64,000 nt of DNA from Terriglobales bacterium (GTDB taxonomy: Bacteria > Acidobacteriota > Terriglobia > Terriglobales > Acidobacteriaceae). The position numbers and the translations under genes were made by a program. Location: NCBI GenBank assembly GCA_035651655.1, contig DASRFG010000025.1, forward strand, positions 62,001 through 126,000, in the 5' to 3' direction. Positions within the stretch are counted from its first letter, which is position 1. Each line of letters starts with the position of its first letter. A model generated the notes under the pieces. The model was not told where the DNA came from. It saw only the letters and a list, made by a program, of their open reading frames with translations, and searched no databases. Positions 52,361 to 60,892 of the stretch are shown here, one piece after another.

Positions 52361-53215
52361 GTGACTCAAATAGGCGGGCTTGGACGTGCGGCTCCTGGTA
52401 TGCCTCTTCTCTGGTTGCGAGTAGCGGTGGTTTTCTACGCCATGGGAATGGTGTACGCGCTCCTTCTGCTGACCCGGCGCAGCGACCTGCTGGCTCGCCT
52501 CGCGCTGCCCGCCGTGGCGCTCGGCATGGTCTTCCACTTCGTCTCCCTCACCGAGACCGCCCTCCTCGAGCGCCAGCTCACCTTGGCATCGCTGCACAAT
52601 TCCGAGTCGCTGTTGGCCTTTGTCATCATTCTGTTCTTCATGATCGTCTACGCCCGCTACCGCACCAGCACACCCGGAATTGTGGTCTTTCCCCTGGTGT
52701 TCCTCCTCACCTTTGCCGCGGCCATGAGCCAGCAGGAGATCCTGCTCTCCACCCCGTTCGTGCGCAGCGGCTGGATCTTCCTCCACATCGCACTTATCTT
52801 TATTGGCTACGCCGCGCTCTTCCTCAGTTTTGCCGCCAGCCTGCTCTATCTGATTCAGGAGCGCACCCTCAAGGCCAAGCAGCCCAGCGGCATCCTGGGG
52901 CGTCTGCCGGCCCTGCAGACCATCGACGAGATCGGCTATCGCTCGCTGCTTCTGGGATTCCCGTTTATGACCTTGGGCCTGATGGCGGGCTCCGTGGTCG
53001 CCCAATCGAAATATGGCGCCATGTATTTCCACGATCCCAAAATTGTTCTGTCCCTTCTGATGTGGGCGGTGTACGTGGTCCTGCTCTATACCCGCTGGAG
53101 TTCCGGATGGCGCGGCCGCCGCGCCGCCTATCTCGCCACCTGCGCCTTTGCCGCCGCCGTGATTGCCTGGGCAGCAAATTACTTCAGCGCGGTGCATGGG
53201 TTCGTCTCGCCATGA
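52361..53215 (+). CDS. hemX: HemX/CcsA-like integral membrane protein
   Basis: 284 residues with about eight TM helices (LLWLRVAVVFYAMGMVYALLL, LLAFVIILFFMIVYA, GIVVFPLVFLLTFAAAM, SGWIFLHIALIFIGYAALFLSFAASLLYL and others). It matches the CcsA/HemX cytochrome-assembly fold; HemX in Bacillus modulates HemA. It is directly upstream of hemA and overlaps it by ATGA, which supports the HemX assignment. Start: GTG at 52361 with no clear ribosome site; Met at 52400 is possible. A cytochrome c assembly role is the alternative. Confidence 0.8.
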   Translation: MTQIGGLGRAAPGMPLLWLRVAVVFYAMGMVYALLLLTRRSDLLARLALPAVALGMVFHFVSLTETALLERQLTLASLHNSESLLAFVIILFFMIVYARYRTSTPGIVVFPLVFLLTFAAAMSQQEILLSTPFVRSGWIFLHIALIFIGYAALFLSFAASLLYLIQERTLKAKQPSGILGRLPALQTIDEIGYRSLLLGFPFMTLGLMAGSVVAQSKYGAMYFHDPKIVLSLLMWAVYVVLLYTRWSSGWRGRRAAYLATCAFAAAVIAWAANYFSAVHGFVSP

Positions 53216-54534
53216 GCTTCCTTCTGCTCGGCGTCAACCACAACACCGCACCGGTGGAGGTACGGGAGCGGCTGGCTGTTCCCGAATCACGACTGCCGGA
53301 GGCCATGCGGCGGCTCGCCCACTCTCCCGGCGTCGAAGAGGGCCTGGTCCTTTCCACCTGCAATCGTGTCGAGCTGCTGGTCAGCGCCAAAAACGGCAGC
53401 ACCGACTTGCGTGCCTTCCTGCGCGAATTCTTTGAGCTTGATCCTGCGGTTTATGCCAGCCACCTTTACGAACTCCGCGAAGGTGAGGCCATTCGCCATC
53501 TCTTCCGCGTAGCTTCCAGTCTGGATTCCATGGTGGTGGGCGAGCCGCAGATCCTCGGCCAAGTGAAGGAAGCCTATGCCATGGCCCGGGCGGTGGGCGC
53601 CATTCACTCGCATCTGGATGCGCTGCTGACGCGCTCCTTTGCGGTTGCCAAGCGCGTGCGCAGCGAAACTGCCGTGGGCTCGTCGGCGGTTTCAGTGGCC
53701 TCGGTCGCCGTGGAGCTGGCAAAAAAAATCTTCGGCTCGCTGCACGGGCGCGCAGTTTATCTGGTGGGCGCCGGCAAGATGAGCGAACTGGCGGCGCGAC
53801 ACCTGGTGGCGCACGGCGCTGCCAGCATCTTCGTCGCCAACCGCACCTACCAGCACGCCCAGGAGCTGGCAGCCAAGTTCGGCGGGCAGGTGATGCTTTT
53901 TGAGCAACTCTATGAGACCGCGGATCGCGCTGACATCGTCATCACCTCTACCGGCGCGCCCCACGCCATCTTCCGCCGCGAGCATGGCGAGCTCTTCCTC
54001 ATGCGCCGCCGCAACCGGCCGATGTTCTTTATTGATATCGCCGTGCCTCGGGACGTGGACCCCGAAATCAACAAACTCGACGGCATCTTCGTTTATGACA
54101 TTGACGATCTGCAGTCGGCCGTAGCCTCGCATGTCGCCGACCGGCGCAAAGAGGCCGAGCGCGCCGAAGCCATCGTCGATGCCGAAGTCGAGCGTTTCCA
54201 GGCGCGCCTGAAGACCGTTGATGTGGTTCCCACCATCGTTTCTTTGCATGATCATCTCGAGACCATCCGGCAGGCAGAGATTGACCGCGTCCGCGGACGG
54301 CTCGGCCCGCTCAGCCCGGAACAGGAGATGGCCATCGAGACCCTCACTCGCGGCATCGTCAACAAAGTCCTGCACACTCCCATCAGCGCTCTGAAAACCG
54401 CCGCCCGCGACCCGCAGGCGACCACCCTCATCGAGTTGGTACGAAAGCTGTTTAATCTGCAGGAAGAGAGTCAGGCCCGCGCCACCGCGGCGAGCAGGTC
54501 GGAAACCAGCAAACGATCAGGGACGGATTCCTGA
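53212..54534 (+). CDS. hemA: Glutamyl-tRNA reductase
   Basis: 440 residues. FLLLGVNHNTAPVEVRERLAVPE, LVLSTCNRVELLVS (catalytic Cys), SLDSMVVGEPQILGQVKEAY, a Rossmann NADPH domain (VYLVGAGKMSELAARHLV), FIDIAVPRDVDPEI and the C-terminal dimerisation helices. It reduces glutamyl-tRNA to glutamate-1-semialdehyde, the C5 entry to heme. The start is fixed by the ATGA overlap with hemX and by the family's MSFLLLGVNH-type N-terminus; hemC starts on the base after its stop. Confidence 0.95.
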   Translation: MSFLLLGVNHNTAPVEVRERLAVPESRLPEAMRRLAHSPGVEEGLVLSTCNRVELLVSAKNGSTDLRAFLREFFELDPAVYASHLYELREGEAIRHLFRVASSLDSMVVGEPQILGQVKEAYAMARAVGAIHSHLDALLTRSFAVAKRVRSETAVGSSAVSVASVAVELAKKIFGSLHGRAVYLVGAGKMSELAARHLVAHGAASIFVANRTYQHAQELAAKFGGQVMLFEQLYETADRADIVITSTGAPHAIFRREHGELFLMRRRNRPMFFIDIAVPRDVDPEINKLDGIFVYDIDDLQSAVASHVADRRKEAERAEAIVDAEVERFQARLKTVDVVPTIVSLHDHLETIRQAEIDRVRGRLGPLSPEQEMAIETLTRGIVNKVLHTPISALKTAARDPQATTLIELVRKLFNLQEESQARATAASRSETSKRSGTDS

Positions 54535-55470
54535 ATGGCGACGCTGCGCATCGGGTCGCGCGGCTCGCAGCTCGCGCTCTGGCAGGCCAACCATGTCGCC
54601 GACCAGCTGCGCCAGCGCGGGCATCAGGTTGAGATCGAGGTCATCCATACTACCGGCGACAAAGTCATCGAGATTCCCCTGGTGAAAGTGGGCACCAAGG
54701 GCATGTTCACCAAGGAGATCGAACAAGCGTTGGTGGAAGGCCGAGTGGACCTGGCGGTGCACAGCCTGAAAGACCTGCCCACAGATTTGCTGCCAGGATT
54801 TGAGCTGGCGGCAATCACTCCTCGCGAGGACCCCCACGACGCGTTCGTCTCCCAGAAGTTCAACCGCTTCGCGGACTTGCCCAAAAATGCTCGCGTGGGC
54901 ACCAGCAGCCTGCGTCGTGAGGCGCAAGTCAGGGCTTTGCGCCGCGATCTCGAGGTTCGTCCTCTGCGCGGCAACGTTGACACTCGCTTGCGCAAGCTGC
55001 AATTCAGCGAATACGACGCCATTATTCTTGCCGCCGCAGGCTTGCGGCGGCTGGCCCACACCGGGATGTTGCGCGAAATATTCTCCGCCGAGGTGATGTG
55101 TCCGGCGGCCGGGCAGGGCGCGCTGGCCATCGAGGTCCGCGCCGGAGACGCTGCCGTGCGCGAACATCTCGTCTTCCTGGATGACCCCGCTGCCCGCGCC
55201 ACAACCTCTTGTGAACGGGCGCTGCTGCGACGACTCGGCGGCGGATGCCAGGTTCCCATTGGGGCCCTGGCGGAGATGCGCGGTAAGCAATTGCTCCTCC
55301 GTGCCGTGGTCGCGCGGCCGGATGGCTCCCGCATTCTTCGCGAGGCGCAGACCGGAAGTGACGCCGAGAAACTGGGCGACGCCGTCGCGCAGGCGCTTTT
55401 GCGCGCAGGGGCCGACGCCATCCTGCAGGAAATTTACGGCTTGGCCGCCGCGACCCCGCAACAACCGTGA
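54535..55470 (+). CDS. hemC: Porphobilinogen deaminase (hydroxymethylbilane synthase)
   Basis: 311 residues. [73 protein letters not shown] and [12 protein letters not shown], whose Cys carries the dipyrromethane cofactor. It polymerises four porphobilinogen units. Its ATG follows immediately after the hemA stop codon TGA, so the two are translated in close succession. hemD follows, after an 82-base gap that contains a dispersed repeat. Confidence 0.95.
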   Translation: MATLRIGSRGSQLALWQANHVADQLRQRGHQVEIEVIHTTGDKVIEIPLVKVGTKGMFTKEIEQALVEGRVDLAVHSLKDLPTDLLPGFELAAITPREDPHDAFVSQKFNRFADLPKNARVGTSSLRREAQVRALRRDLEVRPLRGNVDTRLRKLQFSEYDAIILAAAGLRRLAHTGMLREIFSAEVMCPAAGQGALAIEVRAGDAAVREHLVFLDDPAARATTSCERALLRRLGGGCQVPIGALAEMRGKQLLLRAVVARPDGSRILREAQTGSDAEKLGDAVAQALLRAGADAILQEIYGLAAATPQQP

Positions 55471-55516
55471 CCCAACTTTGTCTTCTGGAGCGCCAGCGAA
55501 GGACCTGCTTGTGAGT

Positions 55517-55536
55517 GTCATCCCGAGCGTAGCGAG
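55517..55536 (+). repeat. Short dispersed repeat inside the hem operon
   Basis: GTCATCCCGAGCGTAGCGAG, related to the copies at 37562 and 58334, occupies the gap between hemC and hemD. This is the only gap in an otherwise overlapping or abutting hemX-hemA-hemC series, suggesting the element entered the operon. Confidence 0.6.
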
Positions 55537-55552
55537 AGACGTAGGTCTTAAA

Positions 55553-56323
55553 ATGAACCATCTGCACGGCCGCCGAATTCTTGTCAGCCGGGCTCGCGAG
55601 CAGGCCAGTGAGCTCTCATCCAAACTGCGGGCTTTAGGCGCGGAAGTCCTGGAAATTCCATTCATCGAAATTCGGCCGCCGCGTTCCTTTCAAAAACTCG
55701 ACAACGCTCTGCGCCGAATCCAACAATACGACTGGCTCATCCTCACCAGCGTCAACGGTGTGAAGGCTCTATTTACAAGGCTGGAACAGCTTGCCATTGC
55801 GCCGCAGCAGATACGAGAGTTGCAGATTGCCGCCATCGGCCCGGCGACCAGGGCCGCGATCGAGCAGCAGGGGCTGAAAGTGACAGTTGTGCCGCAAGAA
55901 TATGTCGCTGAATCCGTGGTGCGCAGCCTGCGCGCAAAAGTTCGCGGCAAACGAGCCCTGCTGGTGCGGGCCAAAGTTGCTCGCGATGTGATCCCCCGGC
56001 GGCTACGCGAGGCCGGTGCAAAAGTTGACGTCGTCGAGGCCTACGAAACCATCGCCCCCAAGAAATCTGCCGCTGAACTCAAAAGAGTCCTGGCAGATCC
56101 CGCCCACGCCCCGCACGTGATCACCTTCACCAGTTCCTCCACTGCCAGGAATTTTCTGGCCCTGCTCGGCGCCCGAGCGAACCGGTCCGTCTTGGATGGA
56201 ATAAAGCTCGCCTCCATCGGTCCCGTCACCTCCGCTACTCTGCGCGATCTCGGCCTGCGTGTAGACATCGAGGCCCGCGAGTTCACGATGCAAGGACTGG
56301 TCAAGGCGATAGCCGCATCCTAG
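55553..56323 (+). CDS. hemD: Uroporphyrinogen-III synthase
   Basis: 256 residues with the two-domain HemD layout: GRRILVSRAREQASELSSKLRALGAEVLEIPFIEIRPP, DWLILTSVNGVKALF, IAAIGPATRAAIEQQGL, VVEAYETI, and ITFTSSSTARNFLALLG with IGPVTSATLRDLGL. It cyclises hydroxymethylbilane with ring-D inversion. The family is weakly conserved, but hemC-hemD order and these blocks make the call firm. Start ATG at 55553; a frame extending into the repeat and hemC is not used. The convergent S9 peptidase stop is 4 bases away. Confidence 0.9.
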   Translation: MNHLHGRRILVSRAREQASELSSKLRALGAEVLEIPFIEIRPPRSFQKLDNALRRIQQYDWLILTSVNGVKALFTRLEQLAIAPQQIRELQIAAIGPATRAAIEQQGLKVTVVPQEYVAESVVRSLRAKVRGKRALLVRAKVARDVIPRRLREAGAKVDVVEAYETIAPKKSAAELKRVLADPAHAPHVITFTSSSTARNFLALLGARANRSVLDGIKLASIGPVTSATLRDLGLRVDIEAREFTMQGLVKAIAAS

Positions 56324-56326
56324 TGG

Positions 56327-58297
56327 CTACTCCTTCAGTGTGCACCCGCAATCTGCCGGTGGAACATGCGCCTTCACAAAATCCCCAATGCGCTTCCACG
56401 AATCAATCTGATTTTCTACCCGCGAAAATCCGTGCCCCTCGTCTTCGTAGATCTTCAACTCCACCACGCCGCCGCGTTTCTTGATGGCATCCGCCACCTG
56501 CTGCGATTCCGATTTCGGACAGCGGGGATCGTGGCCCCCGGCCAGAATCAACAGCGGCGCTTTGATGCGGTCCACAAAATAAATCGGCGAGCGGTCTTGC
56601 CACAATGTCTTGTTCTTCACCGGATCACCCATCGTCGCCAGATCGTATTCACGCAGCACCGGGTCTTCGTTCTCCACTTCCGTAAAATAATTCACGAAAG
56701 GAACAATAGGCACGCCCGCCGCCCACACCTCGGGCGCCTTGGTCACCGCCATCATGCTCATGTACCCGCCGTAGCTGCCGCCCATCACAATCAGTTTCTT
56801 GGGATCGGGAAATCCGGTCTTCAAAATAAAGTCGGCGGCCGCCAGCACGTCCTGCAGATCGCCGCCTCCCATGTCGAAGAAATTGGCCTGCTGAAATTCC
56901 TTGCCGAAGCCGGTTGACCCGCGATAATTCGGCGCGATCACCAGATACCCCTGGTTCACCAGGTACTGCACCCCGCGGTTAAAGCCGTTCATGGTTTGCG
57001 ACGCCGGGCCGCCATGCACGTACACCACCGCCGCATTCTGCTTATTGCGCTGCGCATTGTAGGGGACATAAACCAAAGCCGAGATTTGCCACTTACCGTC
57101 GCGGCTTGGGTAGTGCACCAGAAATGGTGCAACCATGTCTTCGCTGCGCACCCCCGCCACCAGCGAGTGCGTCACCTGGTGGGATTGCCGCGAAGCCACG
57201 TCGTACACCCAGGCGTCTCCCGGCGCATCCGGCCCGTTATGGCTATATAGAAGACGCGATCCGTCGCGCGTGAACGCCGACTCTGCTCCGCCCAGCGAAT
57301 TGACTCCCTTCGGCAGTGGCAGGGCTTCTGTGCGTCCGGTGGCGAGATCGTGAAAATAAATATCGGTGTTGCCATCCACATTCGCAGTCCACGTGACGGT
57401 CTTTCCGTCCGGCGAAAAGGTTCCGCCCTCCAGTTCCCACTTGTCCTGCGTCAACCAGTCAATTTTTTTCGAAACGATATCGAGCAGCCCCACGTTCAGA
57501 TACCCGTTTCCGGCATCAGAGGTGATCAGCAACTTCTTGCCATCCGCCGACCAATCGCTCGCGGAGTAAAGATGCTCCCCCGTATGCGGCGTGCCCTTGG
57601 TGCTTTTTCCGGTCGCCACCTCGACCACGAAGATGTCCGAATCCGTCGGTTTGGCGTGCACCTGGGTGTACGCGATCCACTTCCCATCGCGCGACCACAC
57701 CGGGCTGACATTGCCGCGGTCTTTAGGCGTGTTCGTGGTTAAGTGCCGCACCTGCCGCGTGACCACGTCCATCACCTCAATCTCATAACTCGAGGAAGTC
57801 TTCGGCTTCACTATGTATGCCAGCTGCTGCCCGTCCGGCGACCACGTCGGGGACTCTTCAGCAATATCCGGCGTCTTGGTCAGGTTGATCACATCGCCGT
57901 TCAGCGGCGATACCACAAAAATGTCCCACTGCTCGTCGCCGTCGTAATCGGACATGTAGGCGATCCATTTTCCTGTAGGCGACCACGCCGGCGAAAACTG
58001 CCGCTGATTGCTTACAGTGAGCTGCACCGGCCAACCGCCTTCCGCCGGCACCGTCCAGATATTGCTTCGCCCGCTGATGTTGGTCACGAAAGCGATAGTT
58101 TTACCATCCGGCGACCAAGCCGTACCTACCAGGCTGCGGGTCATGAACAGCTTCTCCACCGAGAGTCTCTGCACGTCGGCTTTGGATTTGCTGGTGATCT
58201 GTAGCGGGTGGGCGATAGCCGCCGGGGTGGCGAGTTGCTGGGCGAGGGTAAGCGTGCTCATGAATATGACCATAACAAAGCTACACTTGATTCGCAT
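56327..58297 (-). CDS. Secreted S9 family prolyl oligopeptidase-like peptidase
   Basis: 656 residues. A signal peptide (FVMVIFMSTLTLAQQ) is followed by a seven-bladed-type propeller of PD40 repeats (WSPDGKTIAFVTN, WSPTGKWIAYMSD, WSPDGQQLAYIV) to about residue 400. The alpha/beta hydrolase domain has VMGGSYGGYMSMMAV (nucleophile Ser in G-x-S-x-G-G), AGGHDPRCP (Asp) and DEGHGF (His). It matches dipeptidyl/acylaminoacyl peptidases exported by Acidobacteriota. Function: extracytoplasmic oligopeptide digestion. Confidence 0.9.
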   Translation of the reverse strand: MRIKCSFVMVIFMSTLTLAQQLATPAAIAHPLQITSKSKADVQRLSVEKLFMTRSLVGTAWSPDGKTIAFVTNISGRSNIWTVPAEGGWPVQLTVSNQRQFSPAWSPTGKWIAYMSDYDGDEQWDIFVVSPLNGDVINLTKTPDIAEESPTWSPDGQQLAYIVKPKTSSSYEIEVMDVVTRQVRHLTTNTPKDRGNVSPVWSRDGKWIAYTQVHAKPTDSDIFVVEVATGKSTKGTPHTGEHLYSASDWSADGKKLLITSDAGNGYLNVGLLDIVSKKIDWLTQDKWELEGGTFSPDGKTVTWTANVDGNTDIYFHDLATGRTEALPLPKGVNSLGGAESAFTRDGSRLLYSHNGPDAPGDAWVYDVASRQSHQVTHSLVAGVRSEDMVAPFLVHYPSRDGKWQISALVYVPYNAQRNKQNAAVVYVHGGPASQTMNGFNRGVQYLVNQGYLVIAPNYRGSTGFGKEFQQANFFDMGGGDLQDVLAAADFILKTGFPDPKKLIVMGGSYGGYMSMMAVTKAPEVWAAGVPIVPFVNYFTEVENEDPVLREYDLATMGDPVKNKTLWQDRSPIYFVDRIKAPLLILAGGHDPRCPKSESQQVADAIKKRGGVVELKIYEDEGHGFSRVENQIDSWKRIGDFVKAHVPPADCGCTLKE

Positions 58298-58333
58298 GTT
58301 TGATTCTTCCAGTGAACTACGACTTGTAAGATT

Positions 58334-58358
58334 GTCATTCCGAGCGCAGCGAGGAATC
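58334..58358 (+). repeat. Short dispersed repeat, best-preserved copy
   Basis: GTCATTCCGAGCGCAGCGAG plus GAATC lies just upstream of the S9 peptidase gene, in the gap before endonuclease III. It is the longest copy and serves as reference for the family of copies at 37562, 45288, 45321 and 55517. Confidence 0.65.
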
Positions 58359-58421
58359 CCTAAGACTCCCGTACGCTCATGCTGCTATCGAGGTCCCTGG
58401 TTTCCCTATTCGACCCGCAGC

Positions 58422-59291
58422 TTACCTTGCCGCCTTATGGATCTCGACTGTTGACCAGGTCTTGTCGGCAGCGTGGCAGATATTTTCCAGCGGACAATCG
58501 GCACACTTGGGCTGGCGCGCCAGGCACAGCTTGCGGCCGTGCCAGATGAGCTGATGAGCAAACTGGATCCACTTCTCGCGCGGGATCACCTTCATCAGGT
58601 CCTGTTCGATCTTTTGCGGGTCATCGTTCCTGGTCAGCTCCAGGCGTCGCGCGATCCGGTGAACGTGCGTGTCAACCACCACGCCTTCAGCTTTGTCGAA
58701 CCACGTCCCCAAAACCACGTTCGCGGTCTTGCGGGCCACCCCCGGAATGGTGAGCAGCTTGTCCATCTCGTCTGGCACCTGGCCGCCGAAGTCTGCAATC
58801 AGTTTCTTAGCCGCGCCCACCACCGATTTGCTCTTGTTACGGAAAAAACCAGTTGAGCGAATATCGGGTTCGAGCTGCTCCGGCTTGAGCTGGGCAAAAG
58901 CCTGCGGCGTGGGATATTTGCGAAAGATCTCGGGGGTCACCATGTTCACCCGCACATCGGTGCACTGCGCCGAAAGAATCGTTGCTACCAGCAGCTCCCA
59001 GGCGCTCTTGTGATTCAGTGCACAAGTCACCCCGGGATAGGTCTGGTCCAGGCGTTTAAGAATCTCCTGCAGGCGCTCTGGCGCAACCGGATCGTAGCCA
59101 AACTTTTTCTGCCCTGATGGTTTTTGGTATTTTGCCGCTGCCGCTTGACCGGCAGCCGATTTGAACTGCACTGGGTTGTTTCCAGACTTAAAACTTCGTG
59201 CTTGAGGCGGCGTGCCTCGCGGTGTGGCCCGCTTCACTCCCGCCTGCCGTCCGCTTTTGGTCGGTTGACGGGGAACAATGCCACGCGCCAT
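58422..59291 (-). CDS. nth: Endonuclease III with basic N-terminal extension
   Basis: 289 residues, about 75 longer than E. coli Nth. Residues 1-75 are a low-complexity basic tail rich in Lys, Arg, Gln, Pro and Ala. The enzyme core has the helix-hairpin-helix LLTIPGVARKTANVVLGTWF with the catalytic Lys, VVVDTHVHRIARRL with the catalytic Asp, and a [4Fe-4S] loop C-x6-C-x2-C-x5-C (CLARQPKCADCPLENIC). It removes oxidised pyrimidines. Its ATG overlaps the HemQ stop by one base (TGATG), so the tail is genuine if that coupling is used. Confidence 0.88.
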   Translation of the reverse strand: MARGIVPRQPTKSGRQAGVKRATPRGTPPQARSFKSGNNPVQFKSAAGQAAAAKYQKPSGQKKFGYDPVAPERLQEILKRLDQTYPGVTCALNHKSAWELLVATILSAQCTDVRVNMVTPEIFRKYPTPQAFAQLKPEQLEPDIRSTGFFRNKSKSVVGAAKKLIADFGGQVPDEMDKLLTIPGVARKTANVVLGTWFDKAEGVVVDTHVHRIARRLELTRNDDPQKIEQDLMKVIPREKWIQFAHQLIWHGRKLCLARQPKCADCPLENICHAADKTWSTVEIHKAAR

Positions 59292-60031
59292 CAGCCCAAC
59301 CGCTCCAGCATTTCCTCTACCGACGTCTGCACGCAGGTCACTCGCGGGGTGTCCACTGCTGTGTATGCGCTGTTTTCCGTATCGCGCAACTGCTGCACCA
59401 TATCCAGGAAATCTTCCGGGTAGTCGCTCTCATACGCCAGCACATACTCCGGATCGTCAATTCCAAAAGAGTAGGCGATGTGGAAGCGCACCCGTGGAAA
59501 TTCGTCGATCACCTGAATGTACTCATTAATGATGCGCTGCCGCTCCTCCCACACCAGCTGGTACCAATCGCGCGTCTTCCGGAGCGGATACACAAATAGG
59601 TACTTCGCCTTTCCGGCTTTCACGAATCCGCGCTCGTCGTCGTGCTCGCGGCTGGACTTGATGGCGTACTGCATGCGCTTGGTCATCGCCAGGTAGGAAT
59701 ACTTGGTCTCGAGGTATCCTCCCAGCCGTGTCGCCAGCAACTCCCGCGACATGCTCTGCAGGCATTCGAGCGAGTAGCAGATGCGCCACAGCACCATGTC
59801 GCAGTCCGCGCGCATACCCACCGTCGAGTAGGTAAGCAACCGCAGTTCGCCGAAACTTGACCAGCGTCGCAGCACCTCGGCCGCTTCCCGACGATGCTCA
59901 TCTCGTTCCGCATGCGCCAGCCGGCGCCACTCGGGCATCACTTTATAAAATGAAAAACTTACCAATTGGCGGCGCGACTCCTGGCCACCCGGCATGCTGC
60001 TTTGCGGCTCCGACTTGATAGCCTGCGCCAT
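59291..60031 (-). CDS. hemQ: HemQ-type coproheme decarboxylase / chlorite dismutase family, altered proximal site
   Basis: 246 residues. LLTYSTVGMRADCDMVLWRI, GGYLETKYSYLAMTKRMQYAIK, KYLFVYPLRKTRDWY (catalytic Tyr and Lys), YSFGIDDPEYVLAYESDYPEDFLDMVQQLRDTE and DTPRVTCVQ match HemQ of the aerobic Gram-negative-like branch. It makes heme b from coproheme. In the helix that normally holds the proximal heme His (E-H in homologues I know), this protein reads NEYIQVIDEFP, with Tyr; the codon is TAC, one change from CAC. Its place near hemX-A-C-D supports a heme role. Start ATG 60031. Confidence 0.8.
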   Translation of the reverse strand: MAQAIKSEPQSSMPGGQESRRQLVSFSFYKVMPEWRRLAHAERDEHRREAAEVLRRWSSFGELRLLTYSTVGMRADCDMVLWRICYSLECLQSMSRELLATRLGGYLETKYSYLAMTKRMQYAIKSSREHDDERGFVKAGKAKYLFVYPLRKTRDWYQLVWEERQRIINEYIQVIDEFPRVRFHIAYSFGIDDPEYVLAYESDYPEDFLDMVQQLRDTENSAYTAVDTPRVTCVQTSVEEMLERLG

Positions 60032-60057
60032 TAATGCCCCCAGAAGAACGATAAATG

Positions 60058-60540
60058 TTAGCAGAAACTACTCTCCGGGTTAGATGCCCCGCGGACCGCG
60101 ACCAAACTCAGCTGCCCTGCGCTCTTGGGCGGTTTTAAAAGGGCGCGGCTTCCAGCTCTCCTTCCGCTGCACTCGATTGTCCTTGAAAGGGCGCCCGCTT
60201 TTAGCCGACGAGGCACGTGCCAGATGATAATTAGGAATGGATGTCGCGCAGCACTCCACACCAGCCCGGCAGGGCGGCACAGAATTTAGCCCAGCCCTCA
60301 GCGCTGGGAACGCGTCATAAAAAATACCAGAGCCCCGGCGGGGCGACACCTAACGACCGCAATTTGTCTTTGAAAGGGCGCGCCTTCCAGCCGCGCCGCT
60401 CGCTGCGAAACCTTACCCCACACCACGGCTTTAGCCGCTGAGGTAACCACTTCACCGCCCCAAGCGTTACCGGAACTGCACCTTCGTAACTCCTCCGCCA
60501 ATTGACCCCCGCTTGACCTGCGGCTAATCTGAATTGAGGA
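60058..60540. repeat. Repeat-rich intergenic region
   Basis: About 480 bases without a gene. It contains several related short units: TTAAAAGGGCGCGGCTTCCA (60135-60154), TTGAAAGGGCGCCCGCTTTT (60183-60202), TTGAAAGGGCGCGCCTTCCA (60370-60389), and CGGCTTTAGCCGCTGAGG (60426-60443), the last recurring exactly at 60853-60870. Each unit is partly self-complementary, so a cluster of small hairpins would form in RNA. Such mosaics are typical of acidobacterial intergenic space. Confidence 0.65.
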
Positions 60541-60548
60541 GTCACTCC

Positions 60549-60773
60549 ATGTCGGTGAAGTCCATCCAGTTGGGACAAGTTTGGCGTAACGATAGGAATG
60601 GAAAGAACTTCCTGGTCACCAAGCTCTACAACGAGGTGCTCGCCCAATACGCCATTCTGCGCCATGCCGACGGTAGCGCCACCACCAACGACAGCATCCG
60701 GGTCAAGGTCCAGAAGAACGGCGAGGGCGCCAGCCTCCCGGGATACACCTTCACCCAGGACGGCCAGTTCTAA
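60549..60773 (+). CDS. Small soluble protein, function unknown
   Basis: 74 residues, MSVKSIQLGQVWRNDRNGKNFLVTKLYN... ending LPGYTFTQDGQF. The composition (basic, aromatic, beta-rich) suggests a small barrel such as an SH3-like or DUF fold; nothing more can be claimed. Start: ATG after GAGGAG with 7-base spacing, a strong ribosome site that supports it being real. It lies between two repeat-bearing gaps and has no co-directional close neighbour. Confidence 0.7.
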   Translation: MSVKSIQLGQVWRNDRNGKNFLVTKLYNEVLAQYAILRHADGSATTNDSIRVKVQKNGEGASLPGYTFTQDGQF

Positions 60774-60850
60774 CCTCAATCCAGCTGAAAACAACCAGCT
60801 TCTCGAGTGGAGCTGCGCTCCAGCGCTGCGCAACATCGCTCCCAAGCCCG

Positions 60851-60870
60851 CGCGGCTTTAGCCGCTGAGG
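60851..60870 (+). repeat. Dispersed palindromic repeat copy
   Basis: CGCGGCTTTAGCCGCTGAGG repeats the 18-base core found at 60426-60443 exactly. Its CGGCTTTAGCCG part is a near-palindrome and could form a small hairpin. It lies 23 bases before the DedA gene. Confidence 0.6.
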
Positions 60871-60892
60871 GAACCCGTATAATCCAACCTCC

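Noticed and set aside
52217-53197. 326-codon minus-strand frame opposite hemX
   Set aside because: hemX has clear TM helices and an ATGA overlap with hemA; the antisense product is low-complexity charged sequence.
54517-55665. 382-codon minus-strand frame opposite hemC and hemD
   Set aside because: It is antisense to two well-supported heme genes, and its composition is that of a shadow.
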